From the NCBI GenBank assembly GCA_963713805.1, contig CAVQNF010000006.1, forward strand, positions 124,001-188,000: DNA of 64,000 bases. The letters run 5' to 3'. Under the pieces are notes generated by a model, which worked only from the letters and a program-made list of their open reading frames with translations, was not told where the DNA came from and made no database searches. Each line of letters opens with the position of its first letter. Position 1 is the first letter of the stretch. Positions 26,829-35,947 of this stretch are shown here, piece after piece. The translations under genes and the position numbers were made by a program. The stretch is from GAS188 sp963713805. GTDB taxonomy: Bacteria; Pseudomonadota; Alphaproteobacteria; Rhizobiales; Beijerinckiaceae.

Positions 26829-28886
26829 ATGAGCAACGACGACCTCGACCAACTGGCGATCAACACGATCCGCACGCTTTCGATCGACGCGGTGCAGCAG
26901 GCGAAGTCCGGCCATCCAGGCACGCCGATGGCGCTCGCGCCGCTCGTCTACACGCTCTGGAACCGGGTCATGCGCTTCGACCCCAAGGATCCGATCTGGC
27001 CCGACCGCGATCGCTTCGTCCTGTCCAACGGACATGCCTCGATGCTGCTCTGGTCGGTCCTGCATCTGACCGGCACCAAGGCGGTCAATGCCGAGTACGA
27101 GCGCCTGGGACTACCATCGGTGACGCTCGATGACATCCGGCACTTTCGCCAGCTCGACAGCAAGGCGCCCGGACATCCGGAATATCATTGGGTGTCGGGG
27201 GTCGAGGCGACAACCGGTCCGCTGGGCCAAGGCATCGCCACCAGCGTCGGCATGGCCATCGCGCGCAAATGGCTCGGTACGCGCTACAACCGGCCCGGCT
27301 TCGAGATCTTCGACTACAACGTCTACGCGGTTTGCGGCGATGGCTGCCTGATGGAAGGTGTCAGCTCGGAGGCGGCGTCGCTCGCCGGGCATCTCGGCCT
27401 CGACGACCTATGCTGGATCTACGACAACAACCACATCACCATCGAGGGCAATACGCGCATCGCCTTCACCGAGGATGTGGCGGCCCGCTTCCTCGGCTAT
27501 CGCTGGAACGTGCTGCGGGTGGGCGACGCCAACGACCTCGAGCGGATGGAGGATGCGCTCAAGGTATTCCGGACGACCAAGGGCCGGCCGACACTGATCA
27601 TCCTGGACAGCCACATCGGCTACGGCTCGCCCCACAAGGTCGATACGGCGGCAGCTCACGGCGAACCCTTGGGCGAGGAAGAGGTGAAGCTGACGAAGCG
27701 CGCCTATGGCTGGCCCGAGGACGCCAAGTTTCTCGTCCCCGAGGCCGTGCGCGCGCATTTCGATGCCGGTGTCGGCCGGCGCGGCGCGGAGGCTCGCAGC
27801 CGTTGGGAGGCGCTCTTTGCCTCCTACCGGGCGCAGTTTCCGGAGCTCGCGACCGAGATCGACCTGATGCAGCGCCGCGAGCTGCCCGCCGGCTGGGACC
27901 ACAACCTGCCGAGCTTCGCCGCCGACCCCAAGGGGATCGCCGGCCGCGACGCTTCGAGCGAGGTGCTGAACCTCCTCGCCCAGAACATCCCGTGGTTCCT
28001 GGGCGGCTCCGCAGATCTTGGCCCCTCGAACAAGACGACGCTCAAATTCGATGGCGCCGGCGATTTCGAAGCCGCGACGCCGAGCGGCCGGAATCTGCAT
28101 TTCGGAATCCGCGAGCATGCCATGGCGGCGATCGTCAACGGTCTATCGCTATCGAAGTTGCGGGCCTTCGGGGCGACCTTCTTCATCTTCAGCGACTATG
28201 CCCGGCCGGCTATCCGGCTCTCCGCGCTCATGGAGCTCCCCACGATTATGGTCTTCACCCATGACGCCATGGGCGACGGAGAGGATGGACCGACGCATCA
28301 GCCGGTGGAGCAACTGATCTCGCTCCGCGCCATTCCCGGCCTGGTCGTGCTCCGGCCCGGCGATGCGAACGAAGTCGTCGAGGCCTATCGCTATGTCTTG
28401 CGGCTGCGCCATCAGCCGGCGGTCATTGCGCTCTCGCGCCAGCCATTGCCGACTTTCGATCGCAGCAAATATGCCTCGGCTTCCGGCGTTGCGCATGGGG
28501 CCTATGTGATGGCGGATGCCCCGGACGAGTCGCCCGAGCTCATCCTGATCGCTTCGGGCAGCGAAGTGTCTCTGGTCGTCGAGGCGCATGAGACGCTGAC
28601 GGCCCAGGGAATTCGCTCCCGTGTCGTCTCTATGCCCTCCTGGGACATCTTCGAGCATCAGCCGCAATCCTATCGGGAGAGCGTGCTGCCGCCCAAGGTG
28701 ACGGCGCGCCTCGCAGTCGAGCAGGGATCCGTGCTCGGATGGGAGCGCTATATCGGGTCAGCCGGTCAGGTGATCGGCATGAAGACCTTCGGCGCCTCCG
28801 CGCCCCTCAAGGAGCTCCAGCAAAAATTCGGCTTCGAGCCGGAGCGGATCGTCGCCGCAGCCAAGGAGCTCATCGGACGCAAGTGA
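26829..28886 (+). CDS. tkt: transketolase
   Basis: A complete 685-residue transketolase, thiamine-diphosphate dependent, moving two-carbon units in the pentose phosphate or Calvin cycle. MSNDDLDQLAINTIRTLSID leads to the first His motif AKSGHPGTPMALAPLVYTLW. ThDP motif: GDGCLMEGVSSEAASLAGHL to DNN HITIEG. Substrate site: HEPL-like HGEPLGEEEV, and in the pyrimidine domain GIREHAMAAIVNGLSLSKLR and FTHDAMGDGEDGPTHQPVEQ. The C-terminal domain is intact to the stop at 28886. The ATG at 26829 is chosen over the longer frame because family proteins start here. Last intact gene of the sugar-phosphate cluster. Confidence 0.97.
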   Translation: MSNDDLDQLAINTIRTLSIDAVQQAKSGHPGTPMALAPLVYTLWNRVMRFDPKDPIWPDRDRFVLSNGHASMLLWSVLHLTGTKAVNAEYERLGLPSVTLDDIRHFRQLDSKAPGHPEYHWVSGVEATTGPLGQGIATSVGMAIARKWLGTRYNRPGFEIFDYNVYAVCGDGCLMEGVSSEAASLAGHLGLDDLCWIYDNNHITIEGNTRIAFTEDVAARFLGYRWNVLRVGDANDLERMEDALKVFRTTKGRPTLIILDSHIGYGSPHKVDTAAAHGEPLGEEEVKLTKRAYGWPEDAKFLVPEAVRAHFDAGVGRRGAEARSRWEALFASYRAQFPELATEIDLMQRRELPAGWDHNLPSFAADPKGIAGRDASSEVLNLLAQNIPWFLGGSADLGPSNKTTLKFDGAGDFEAATPSGRNLHFGIREHAMAAIVNGLSLSKLRAFGATFFIFSDYARPAIRLSALMELPTIMVFTHDAMGDGEDGPTHQPVEQLISLRAIPGLVVLRPGDANEVVEAYRYVLRLRHQPAVIALSRQPLPTFDRSKYASASGVAHGAYVMADAPDESPELILIASGSEVSLVVEAHETLTAQGIRSRVVSMPSWDIFEHQPQSYRESVLPPKVTARLAVEQGSVLGWERYIGSAGQVIGMKTFGASAPLKELQQKFGFEPERIVAAAKELIGRK

Positions 28887-28964
28887 CGATGGGGTCGGCG
28901 TGAAGGCCGGGATCGACTGTCGCGGGCCGGCCGTCGGGCGAGAAAAGACAGGAGCGAAGCAGCG

Positions 28965-29270
28965 ATGGCTGGCGGGCAAGATCAAATGACCACGCCCGGC
29001 AGGGACGCGGAGAATCACGGTGCCGCGGTGGTGGCACCGTGCGCATGGCGATATTGGACGCCGCAAGCGACATGACCCAGCGGCTGGTCGTGTCGGCGCT
29101 CGACAACCTTGTCAACGCCAAGCGGCTGCCCAAGGAAATCCGGCTCGTCGGCGTGGTGGTCGACGGGCTTAGGGCCGTCGCGCCGGTGATCGAACGACAT
29201 GGCCAATGGCGGCGGGTCGTCATCGAAAAGTGCCGCGGAGATTTTGGCCGTGAAGGCCGCCGAGCCGAGA
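28965..29270 (+). pseudogene. zwf: glucose-6-phosphate dehydrogenase N-terminal relic
   Basis: A frame begins at ATG 28965 with GGAG upstream (MAGGQDQMTTPGRDAENHGA, VVAPCA), shifts near 29042 and reads MAILDAASDMTQRLVVSALD then NLVNAKRLPKEIRLVGVVVD. This aligns by eye with the Zwf start, where FGATGDLTKRLVVPALYNL binds NADP. Here Gly-Ala-x-Gly-Asp-Leu has become Asp-Ala-Ala-Ser-Asp-Met, so the nucleotide site is decayed by substitutions, not only by frame change. No more of the 490-residue enzyme follows. Position right after tkt fits a former zwf of the pentose-phosphate operon. The bases 29270-29439 show no gene. Confidence 0.6.
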
Positions 29271-29439
29271 GAGCGCGACGGGGAGTGCCACGGCCGAGAT
29301 GCAGGCGGCGGAGCGCCTCATTGGGACGCCGGGTCGAGCCGATGCATAGCCACCCGATCATCGACGTGAGGGCGTGCAGAGCCCGGAAGAGCTCTGGTGG
29401 TTTCCACGATCGCCGGGCCGCTCTCGCGCGGATGTTTCA

Positions 29440-30738
29440 ATGACGACAGCCGACCCTATGCTGTTCGGCTCAGCCGAGAATCAAACCTCGCAGCAAAGTT
29501 TGCGCGGCTTGGACTGGCTCAATTTTTTTCTCGCGGGAGTTTTGACCGGATTCGGGCCGTTCATGACGCTGTACTTGGCGGGCCGAGGTTTGACGCAAGT
29601 CGAAATAGGGTCCGTGCTGACCGTCGGCGGCCTTGCCGGATTGTTGGTCCAAGTGCCGGGCGGCGAATTGCTCGACATGGTCCGGTCGAAACGGCCACTG
29701 GTCGCGCTCGGGGTCATGACGATTGCTTGTTCGGCCCTGATCCTCGCGGTTTGGCCGAGCTACACGCCGGCGCTCGTCGCGGAGCTGCTCCTGGGTGTGA
29801 CCGGCGGCTTCCTGGGGCCGGCAGTTTCGGCGATCAGCCTTGGTCTTGTGGGAATCAACGGGATGCCGGAGCGCCTGGGGCGAAATCAGCGATTTGCGGC
29901 GATAGGCGGCTTTGCCACGGCAGGCCTCATGGGTTTGCTCGGCTACTTATTCTCGAACCAACTCATCTTTTTTGCGAGCGCGGCGCTCGCTGTTCCCACA
30001 TTGGCCGCTCTCGGCTGGGTCCGGGCTGACGATATCCATTTTGCTCGGGCCTGTGGTGCCCCCGCCGGGGACTACCATCCGGCACGCCCCCCAAGAAGCG
30101 CGCGAAAGATTGTCGGCACAAGTCATCACCTTCTGATTTTCGCCAGTTGCATCGTGTTGTTCCAATTGGCCAACGCTTCCGTGCTGCCGCTGGTCGGCGA
30201 GGAGTTGGGTCGAGAGCGCGGATCATCGCTCGTGATATCGGCGCTCACATTCGTGCCGCAGATTATCGTCGCCCTTTTGGCTCCCAGAGTTGGGCAGGAA
30301 GCGGCAAGCTGGGGGCGTCGCCCGCTGTTGCTTATTGGGCTCGGCGCGTTGCCGATCCGTGCCGCTTGTCTCGCGCTCGTCGACGATCCGCTGTTGTTGA
30401 TCGCCTTGCAGGTGCTCGACGGTGTCAGCGGGGCTGTGATCGGCGTGCTGACGCCATTGGTCATCGCCGACGTGACGAAGGGCACGGGACGCTTCAACCT
30501 CGGACAGGGCATTGTCGGAACGTTCAGCGGCATTGGCGCCGCGCTCAGCACGACGCTGTCGGGCTATGCTGCCCAAAACTTCGGCAATGCGGTAGCGTTC
30601 TATGGCATCATGGGTGTGGCTTTGGCCGCGGTCGCGATCTGTTGGGCGTTCATGCCGGAAACAAGGCCCCGTTCCGCGATGGAGCTCGATCGAGTGAGTT
30701 CAGGCCGTGAGCAAAAGACGGTCCGTGCCGGTTTGTAA
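29440..30738 (+). CDS. MFS transporter
   Basis: A complete 432-residue major facilitator protein with 12 predicted helices. Features: LNFFLAGVLTGFGPFMTLYL in helix 1, the loop 2-3 region VPGGELLDMVRSKRPLVALG, a central hydrophilic loop (ADDIHFARACGAPAGDYHPA) and the second half starting SHHLLIFASCIVLFQLANAS with repeated ALLAPRVGQEAASWGRRPLL. It resembles the MFS group often annotated as bacterial multidrug or sugar-efflux carriers with LNFFLADV-type starts in proteobacteria. The substrate is not predictable. It follows the sugar-phosphate cluster but with a gap of over 500 bases, so common regulation is not implied. Confidence 0.88.
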   Translation: MTTADPMLFGSAENQTSQQSLRGLDWLNFFLAGVLTGFGPFMTLYLAGRGLTQVEIGSVLTVGGLAGLLVQVPGGELLDMVRSKRPLVALGVMTIACSALILAVWPSYTPALVAELLLGVTGGFLGPAVSAISLGLVGINGMPERLGRNQRFAAIGGFATAGLMGLLGYLFSNQLIFFASAALAVPTLAALGWVRADDIHFARACGAPAGDYHPARPPRSARKIVGTSHHLLIFASCIVLFQLANASVLPLVGEELGRERGSSLVISALTFVPQIIVALLAPRVGQEAASWGRRPLLLIGLGALPIRAACLALVDDPLLLIALQVLDGVSGAVIGVLTPLVIADVTKGTGRFNLGQGIVGTFSGIGAALSTTLSGYAAQNFGNAVAFYGIMGVALAAVAICWAFMPETRPRSAMELDRVSSGREQKTVRAGL

Positions 30739-31064
30739 CGGCCGAAATATGCTCCTGTGACAAAGCCAGCGGAAGAGGCCCAAGCTGCGCTACGCCGCAT
30801 CATCGAAGGTAGCCTCGTCCCGGGCGGTCCGCAGGCTCGGGGTTGAGCGACGCGGAGATGCGCCCCCTCCGCGCTGCGCTTGACGCGAGATATGCCGTCA
30901 TCGTGACGGTCGAGTATCGAGGCTTCACCCCTGCCGGCGAGCTACGACACCCAGTTATTAGAAGATGGCATGGGGGCTGATGGAAAAATAGGCAGCGACC
31001 GGAACGAATTGACCTTATTCTGCGTATGAGGTCGGCGTGCGCCAATAACCGAAAAGGTTGTGCC
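30739..31064. other. intergenic stretch, no gene seen
   Basis: About 325 bases before the Gly/Tyr-rich gene. Short frames only, none recognisable; probably carries the promoter of that gene. Confidence 0.4.
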
Positions 31065-31583
31065 ATGCTTCGCAAATTGATCACGACGACTTCCATGGTG
31101 ATTGCGCTTTCGGCTGCCGCGCTCATGCCGGCCGGGGCCCGAGGCGGGTTCGGCGGTGGAGGCTTTCACGGTGGGTTTGGGGGATTTCGCGGCGGCGGAT
31201 TCGGCGGCGGTTTTCATCGAGGTTTCGGCGGCTTCCATCCGGGATTTGGCGGTGGTTTCCGACCCGGATTCGCCGGCGGCTTCCGTCCAGGCTTCGGGGG
31301 TGGCTTCCGCCATCGCGGGTGGGGACCAGGGTGGGGTTATGGGGCGCTCGGCGCAGGCTTGGCGATAGGGTCTCTCGCCTATGCCTACCCCTATTATGGC
31401 GGTTATTATCCCTATTATGACGACTCCTATCCCTATGACGACTCTTATGCTTCTTATGACAATCCCTATCCTTATTATGACGGCTCCTACTCTTCCTATC
31501 CGTATCCCTATTATGATGGAGGTTATTGGCAACGCGGGCAGGGTTGGAACCGCTATCGGCATTCAGGCGGCGCCGGACGCTGA
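31065..31583 (+). CDS. exported Gly-rich and Tyr-rich repeat protein
   Basis: A 172-residue protein with an N-terminal signal peptide (MLRKLITTTSMVIALSAAAL, MPAGARG). Residues about 28-90 are imperfect repeats of Gly-Phe units (GGFGGGGFHGGFGGFRGGGF, HPGFGGGFRPGFAGGFRPGF). Residues 90-105 form a hydrophobic, Gly-rich step (GWGYGALGAGLAIGSLAYAY), then come Tyr-rich repeats with Tyr-Pro-Tyr-Tyr and Tyr-Asp (YPYYGGYYPYYDDSYPYDDS). Such proteins are common in rhizobia and are thought to be envelope proteins of unknown role. Low sequence complexity makes family assignment weak, but signal peptide, start and uninterrupted frame support a real gene. Confidence 0.85.
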   Translation: MLRKLITTTSMVIALSAAALMPAGARGGFGGGGFHGGFGGFRGGGFGGGFHRGFGGFHPGFGGGFRPGFAGGFRPGFGGGFRHRGWGPGWGYGALGAGLAIGSLAYAYPYYGGYYPYYDDSYPYDDSYASYDNPYPYYDGSYSSYPYPYYDGGYWQRGQGWNRYRHSGGAGR

Positions 31584-31641
31584 ATGTGGAGTGGATCATG
31601 TGTCCGCACGCCCTCAGGCGAGCCGCGCCACTCTGAGGGCT

Positions 31642-31880
31642 TCAGCCTCGCAATTGCGCTGGCAGGACCAGCGCAGTTACCAAAAAGGCAATGCTCCCCA
31701 CTCCGGCGAGAATCAGCACGACCGGTACTCCCACATCGGCATCATCGTCGGTGGTTAGGCGAGATGGAAAACTTGCACGCCAAACGGAGTGATCGCTAAC
31801 GTCGCGAAGCACACGACTGCGAGGTTGTTGCAAAACGTCGCTGCCACTTTGACCCGCTCGTCATGCACGAGGTCTGACAT
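31642..31880 (-). CDS. small two-helix membrane protein (one frame change)
   Basis: The ATG at 31880, with GGGAGG upstream, begins MSDLVHDERVKVAATFCNNL and a first hydrophobic helix (AVVCFATLAITPFGVQVF). After a shift near 31765 the frame goes on into DVGVPVVLILAGVGSIAFLV then TALVLPAQLRG, the second helix, and stops at 31642. Two short helices, a basic end and a good ribosome binding site suggest a real membrane protein of about 78 residues, similar to small DUF-type inner-membrane proteins. Function unknown. It is convergent with the Gly/Tyr-rich gene. Confidence 0.55.
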
Positions 31881-32489
31881 TGTTTCCCTCCCTCTCACAG
31901 GAATCATCTGGCGACCATACTGCAGCAGGACCATTTGATTGAGATGCGTATGTCACGATAGCGCGCCTGTTGGAAAAGCGGCACGCCCGAGCTAGCTCGA
32001 ACGAGCGCGCCAGATGACCTTCCTCTTGGGTGGCCACCACAGCCTAGCTCACGCAGGACCGCCAGAATTCAGCGACGCCACTCTCGCAAGATAAGTATAG
32101 ACGGCGACAGCTCTATGGCTCACCTTCGAGCCTTTCCGAGCTGAAACAGACTGAAATGAGCGATTGGAGATCCTCCGCCATAACCGTAGCGAGCGATCCG
32201 CTCGCCGGAAACTTCCTCGTCATCGCCATCGGAGCTCTCGTCAGTCGACTGCTGTTCGCACAGCATCCGACTTGGCGCTCTCGCGCCAATTCTCGAGGCG
32301 AGCTCAGCCATGCTCTTGCGGAGCGGCAAGCCGCCGGACGAGCCCTCGCTTCGGCCGGGGTCAACCGCGGCGATCCGCATGGCGGGCTGGGGAACTGGTT
32401 CTTCGATCGCATACACAGATTTCTCGAGATCGAGGCTTCGAGCTGAGCATGCGCGCGCGCCCTGGCAAGCGAGCAGATGAGGGGTTCAG
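31881..32489. other. region upstream of the exporter operon; doubtful ORF
   Basis: About 600 bases. A plus frame at 32156-32446 starts MSDWRSSAITVASDPLAGNF, has one hydrophobic stretch (LVIAIGALVSRLLFAQHPTW) and then becomes compositionally random. It could be the start of a membrane protein cut by a frame change, but I cannot support a gene. Otherwise nothing seen. Confidence 0.35.
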
Positions 32490-33611
32490 ATGATCGGCAT
32501 CGACGAGGACAGCACGAGCACGCCCGTGACGGACGAGGCACAGCCGGCTCGGCCGGCCGAGAGCGAAGCCGTCGGCGCGCCTCCACCCTCGGACGGCGCG
32601 CCGGCGCCGAAGCCGGCTCCGCCCAAGGTTGCGCTCGCGCCCGCGATCATCGTCAGCGTCATCATCGCCGCGATCGTCGGCCTGTCGCTGTGGTATCTCG
32701 TGCAGCCGCAGCCGCTCATCATTCAAGGCGAGGCCGACGCGACGCGCATCGACATCGCAGCGCGCGTCGATGGCAGGGTCGGTCGGCGCCCGGTCGAGCG
32801 CGGCGACAATGTCGCCGCCGGCCAGCTGCTGTTTCAGATCGACAATCCCGAGCTTGTGACGAAGCTGCAGGAGGCCGAAGCCGGATTCGGCGTGGCCTCC
32901 GCTCAGCTCGCCAACATCGAGGCGGGCACGAGGGCCGAGGTCGTCGCGCAGCGCAAGGCTGCCGTCGACAGCGCCGCCGCCAATCTGACGCTGGCGCAAC
33001 GGACCTATGATCGGGTCAAGGAGCTGGCTGGCGGCGGCAATGCGCCCGTCCAGCGTCTCGACGAGACGACCAACTCGCTACAAGTCGCGCAACGCAGCCT
33101 GGACCAGGCGAAATCCGCCTATGGGGAGGCCGTGAACGGCTATACGGCCGAAGAACGCGGCATCGCGCGCGCCAATGTCGCGAAGGCCAAGGCGTCGGTT
33201 GACACCATCAAAGCGCAAGTCGACGAGCTCTTGGTCGAGGCGCCAGTCGCCTCGCAAGTTTATCAGATCGGCGCCGAGCTTGGCGAGTATGTCTCGCCCG
33301 GCGTGCCGCTGCTGTCGCTCGTCGATCTCAACGATGTGTGGCTGCGCTTCGATCTGCGCGAGGATCTCGCCAAGGGCTTGAAGGTCGGAGACCGCTTCCA
33401 GATGCGGGTGCCCGCGCTCGGGGACCGGATCATCACGGCGGAGATCAAGGTGATCGCCGCGAAGGGCGAATATGCCGGATGGCGCGCTACGCGCGCGACC
33501 GGCGATTTCGACCTTCGCACCTTCGAGATCAGAGCCTATCCGATCACACCCGTGCCGGAGCTGCGGCCCGGCATGAGCGTCTATGCCAGCTGGCCGGGCG
33601 ACCGCCGATGA
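32490..33611 (+). CDS. HlyD-family secretion protein (membrane fusion protein), first of two
   Basis: A 373-residue periplasmic adaptor of the HlyD/EmrA group. The cytoplasmic N-terminus is Pro/Ala-rich (APAPKPAPPKVALAPAIIV), followed by one transmembrane helix, the lipoyl half-motif DATRIDIAARVDGRVGRRPV, a long coiled coil (LQEAEAGFGVASAQLANIEA and on) and the second half-motif LLVEAPVASQVYQIGAELGE. The beta-barrel ends in RPGMSVYASW. Such proteins link an inner-membrane transporter with an outer-membrane channel. The stop overlaps the next gene (ATGA at 33608), so the adaptor and permease are co-translated. A paralogous adaptor lies downstream of the permease. Confidence 0.92.
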   Translation: MIGIDEDSTSTPVTDEAQPARPAESEAVGAPPPSDGAPAPKPAPPKVALAPAIIVSVIIAAIVGLSLWYLVQPQPLIIQGEADATRIDIAARVDGRVGRRPVERGDNVAAGQLLFQIDNPELVTKLQEAEAGFGVASAQLANIEAGTRAEVVAQRKAAVDSAAANLTLAQRTYDRVKELAGGGNAPVQRLDETTNSLQVAQRSLDQAKSAYGEAVNGYTAEERGIARANVAKAKASVDTIKAQVDELLVEAPVASQVYQIGAELGEYVSPGVPLLSLVDLNDVWLRFDLREDLAKGLKVGDRFQMRVPALGDRIITAEIKVIAAKGEYAGWRATRATGDFDLRTFEIRAYPITPVPELRPGMSVYASWPGDRR

Positions 33612-35947
33612 AGAGGCCAGCGCAACCGGGAATCCTTCTTGTCGCCACGCGCGAGCTGCGCTGGATGCGGCGCGACCGCTTGGCGCTATTCTTGGCGATC
33701 GGCGTGCCGGTCATTGCCTTCGCCATCCTGGCGGCGACCTTCAGCAATGCCGTGGTACGCAATTTGAGGGTCGGCATCGTCGATGCCGACCGCTCGCCGA
33801 CATCGCTCATCTACGTGCAGGCAGTGGCCTCGGCTCCCGGGGTGAGCGTCGCCGAGCGCTCAGGCGACATGACGAGCGCGATGCACGCCATACGCTCCGG
33901 CGACGCCATCGCCGCAATCTACATCCCCGAGCATTTCGAGCGCGACCTCATCGACCGCAAGCGCCCACAGATTGTCGTCCTCTACAACAGGCAGTATTTC
34001 TCGCCGGGCAACGCCGCGTCCGCGGCTATCTCCAGCGCGCTCGCAGCGGCCACGGCGACGCTGCCAGACACCTCGCCCGCGGCCGGGCAATCCTTCTCTC
34101 CCGGTTCGCTCGTGGTCGAGGAATATGTGCTCACCAATCCAGCGCTGAACTATGCGCAGTTCCTGCTACGCGCGATCCTGCCGCACGTTCTCCACGTCAT
34201 CGTCGCGATCGCAGCCGGCTACGCGGTCGGCTCCGAGTTCTCGCGGCGAAGCCGGCGCGCCTGGCTCCGCGCGGCCGGCGGCAGCCCGCTGGCCGCGCTT
34301 GTCGGCAAGCTGGCTCCGCTCTTCGGCATCTTCATTCTGATGATGGTCGTCGATGCCGGCATCATCCATGGCCTCTTCGGGGTGACGTTCCGCGGCAATT
34401 CCGTGATCATGGGGGCAGCGGCCTGCCTCCTCGTCATCGCCTATCTCTCGCTTGGGAGCTTTTTCCAGCTCCTGGTCCGCAACCTCGCGACCGGCATGAG
34501 CCTCACCGCCATCATCTGCAATCCGGCCTTCGGCTTCGCAGGGGTGGGTTTCCCGCTGATCGCAATGGGCGACTTCCCGCGCATCTGGGGCGCCATGCTG
34601 CCGCTACGGTGGTATATGCAGATCCTGTTCGACCAGGCGGTGCGCGGATTGCCGCCATCGTCGTCCGTCGAGCCGTTCATGGCCCTCGGCGGCCTTGCCC
34701 TTCTGTTCTTTGGGCTCGGCTGGCTGCGACTGCGCGCCCTCGCCAGGACGGCCTCGCCCCCTCACGCCGAGGAGGCCCTAGCCGTTCCCCTGGCACCCTG
34801 GCCCGGCATCGGCACGGCGATGCTCGCCGAAATGCGGGGCGTGCTCAACGACAAAGGCGTCTTCGGGCTGATCGTGCTCGCACCTATAATCTACGGCGCC
34901 CTCTACCCGCAGCCTTATCTTGGCCAGGTCCTGCGCAGCATCCCCGTCGCCGTCGTCGATCAGGATCACACCGAGCTCAGCCGCAATCTGGTGCAGGCGG
35001 TCAACGCCGATGAAGCGACCGAAGTTGCTGTACGCACGGACACGCTCGCGGAGGCGCAGGCCGCGCTCGATCGACGGCAGGTCTTTGCCATCCTGGCGAT
35101 CCCTCAGGACACGGAGAAGGAAGTCCTCAAGGGCAATCCGGCACGCCTGCCAGCTTATGTCGATTCAGCCTATTTCCTTCTCTACAATCGCATGCTGCAG
35201 GGGATCTCCGAGGCAAGCGGCGCGGTCAATCTCGACATCGCCTCTCGTGGAGCGCGCGCCGATGGCAGTCTCGCCCATGCGGCCCTCACCAGGAGTTCGC
35301 CCGTGGAGGTCCTTACGGAGCCTCTTTTCAATCCGACAGGAGGCTATGCGAGCTACGTGGTGCCGGCTGCCTTTGTGTTGATCCTGCAGCAGACGCTGCT
35401 CTTGGGAGTGGCGACCATGGGCGCGGTGTCGTCCGAACAGGGGCGGCAGCGGGATCGCGAGGGCGTGCGCGCCATGCTCGGGCAAGCGCTCGCGCATCTG
35501 TGTCTCGCGTTGCCGGGGCTCGCGCTCTACCTGATCATCTTGCCGCGGGTCTACGGCTTCTCGACGCTGGGCAGCCTGCTCGACTTGTTCGCGATGGCCA
35601 TCCCCTTCGTCTTGTCAGTCAGCTTCCTCGCCCAATTCGTCAGCCTGTGGTTCAATCGGCGTGAGACAGCGGTTCTCCTGTTCATCGCTGCCAGCCTCCC
35701 CCTCTTCTTCACGGTCGGCGTGTCCTGGCCTGTCGAGGCCATCCCCGATGTCATCCGCGAAGCCAGCCGCGCGTTTCCGAGCACCTCAGCGATCGACGGC
35801 TTGGTGCGCATCAACCAGATGGGAGCGAGTCTCCACGACGTCTCACGCGACTGGTCGTTCCTTTGGCTTTTGACTGCCATCTACGGTGTCCTCGCCATGA
35901 GCGCTGCCTTGGTGTTCCGCGGACGGGCGGTCAGCCATGGCCGCTAA
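33608..35947 (+). CDS. double ABC-2-type permease protein
   Basis: A 779-residue membrane protein made of two tandem ABC-2 permease modules, each with an N-terminal helix, a large periplasmic domain and five further helices. Module 1 begins LLVATRELRWMRRDRLALFL and has NLRVGIVDADRSPTSLIYVQ; module 2 begins about residue 400 with AEMRGVLNDKGVFGLIVLAP and has IPVAVVDQDHTELSRNLVQA, the same fold repeated. Such permeases normally work as dimers with a cytoplasmic ATPase; here one chain supplies both halves. No ATP-binding cassette gene lies in the operon. Flanked by two HlyD adaptors and overlapping both, so all three form one exporter unit. Confidence 0.9.
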   Translation: MKRPAQPGILLVATRELRWMRRDRLALFLAIGVPVIAFAILAATFSNAVVRNLRVGIVDADRSPTSLIYVQAVASAPGVSVAERSGDMTSAMHAIRSGDAIAAIYIPEHFERDLIDRKRPQIVVLYNRQYFSPGNAASAAISSALAAATATLPDTSPAAGQSFSPGSLVVEEYVLTNPALNYAQFLLRAILPHVLHVIVAIAAGYAVGSEFSRRSRRAWLRAAGGSPLAALVGKLAPLFGIFILMMVVDAGIIHGLFGVTFRGNSVIMGAAACLLVIAYLSLGSFFQLLVRNLATGMSLTAIICNPAFGFAGVGFPLIAMGDFPRIWGAMLPLRWYMQILFDQAVRGLPPSSSVEPFMALGGLALLFFGLGWLRLRALARTASPPHAEEALAVPLAPWPGIGTAMLAEMRGVLNDKGVFGLIVLAPIIYGALYPQPYLGQVLRSIPVAVVDQDHTELSRNLVQAVNADEATEVAVRTDTLAEAQAALDRRQVFAILAIPQDTEKEVLKGNPARLPAYVDSAYFLLYNRMLQGISEASGAVNLDIASRGARADGSLAHAALTRSSPVEVLTEPLFNPTGGYASYVVPAAFVLILQQTLLLGVATMGAVSSEQGRQRDREGVRAMLGQALAHLCLALPGLALYLIILPRVYGFSTLGSLLDLFAMAIPFVLSVSFLAQFVSLWFNRRETAVLLFIAASLPLFFTVGVSWPVEAIPDVIREASRAFPSTSAIDGLVRINQMGASLHDVSRDWSFLWLLTAIYGVLAMSAALVFRGRAVSHGR

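Noticed and set aside
31140..31330. Tandem DNA repeats as a possible CRISPR array
   Set aside because: The repeats encode Gly-Phe units in an open frame with a signal peptide; there are no unique spacers of constant length and no cas gene.
34920..35381. Plus-strand 153-aa frame inside the double permease gene
   Set aside because: Overlaps a fully intact, conserved membrane protein in another frame; Arg/Ser-rich shadow reading.
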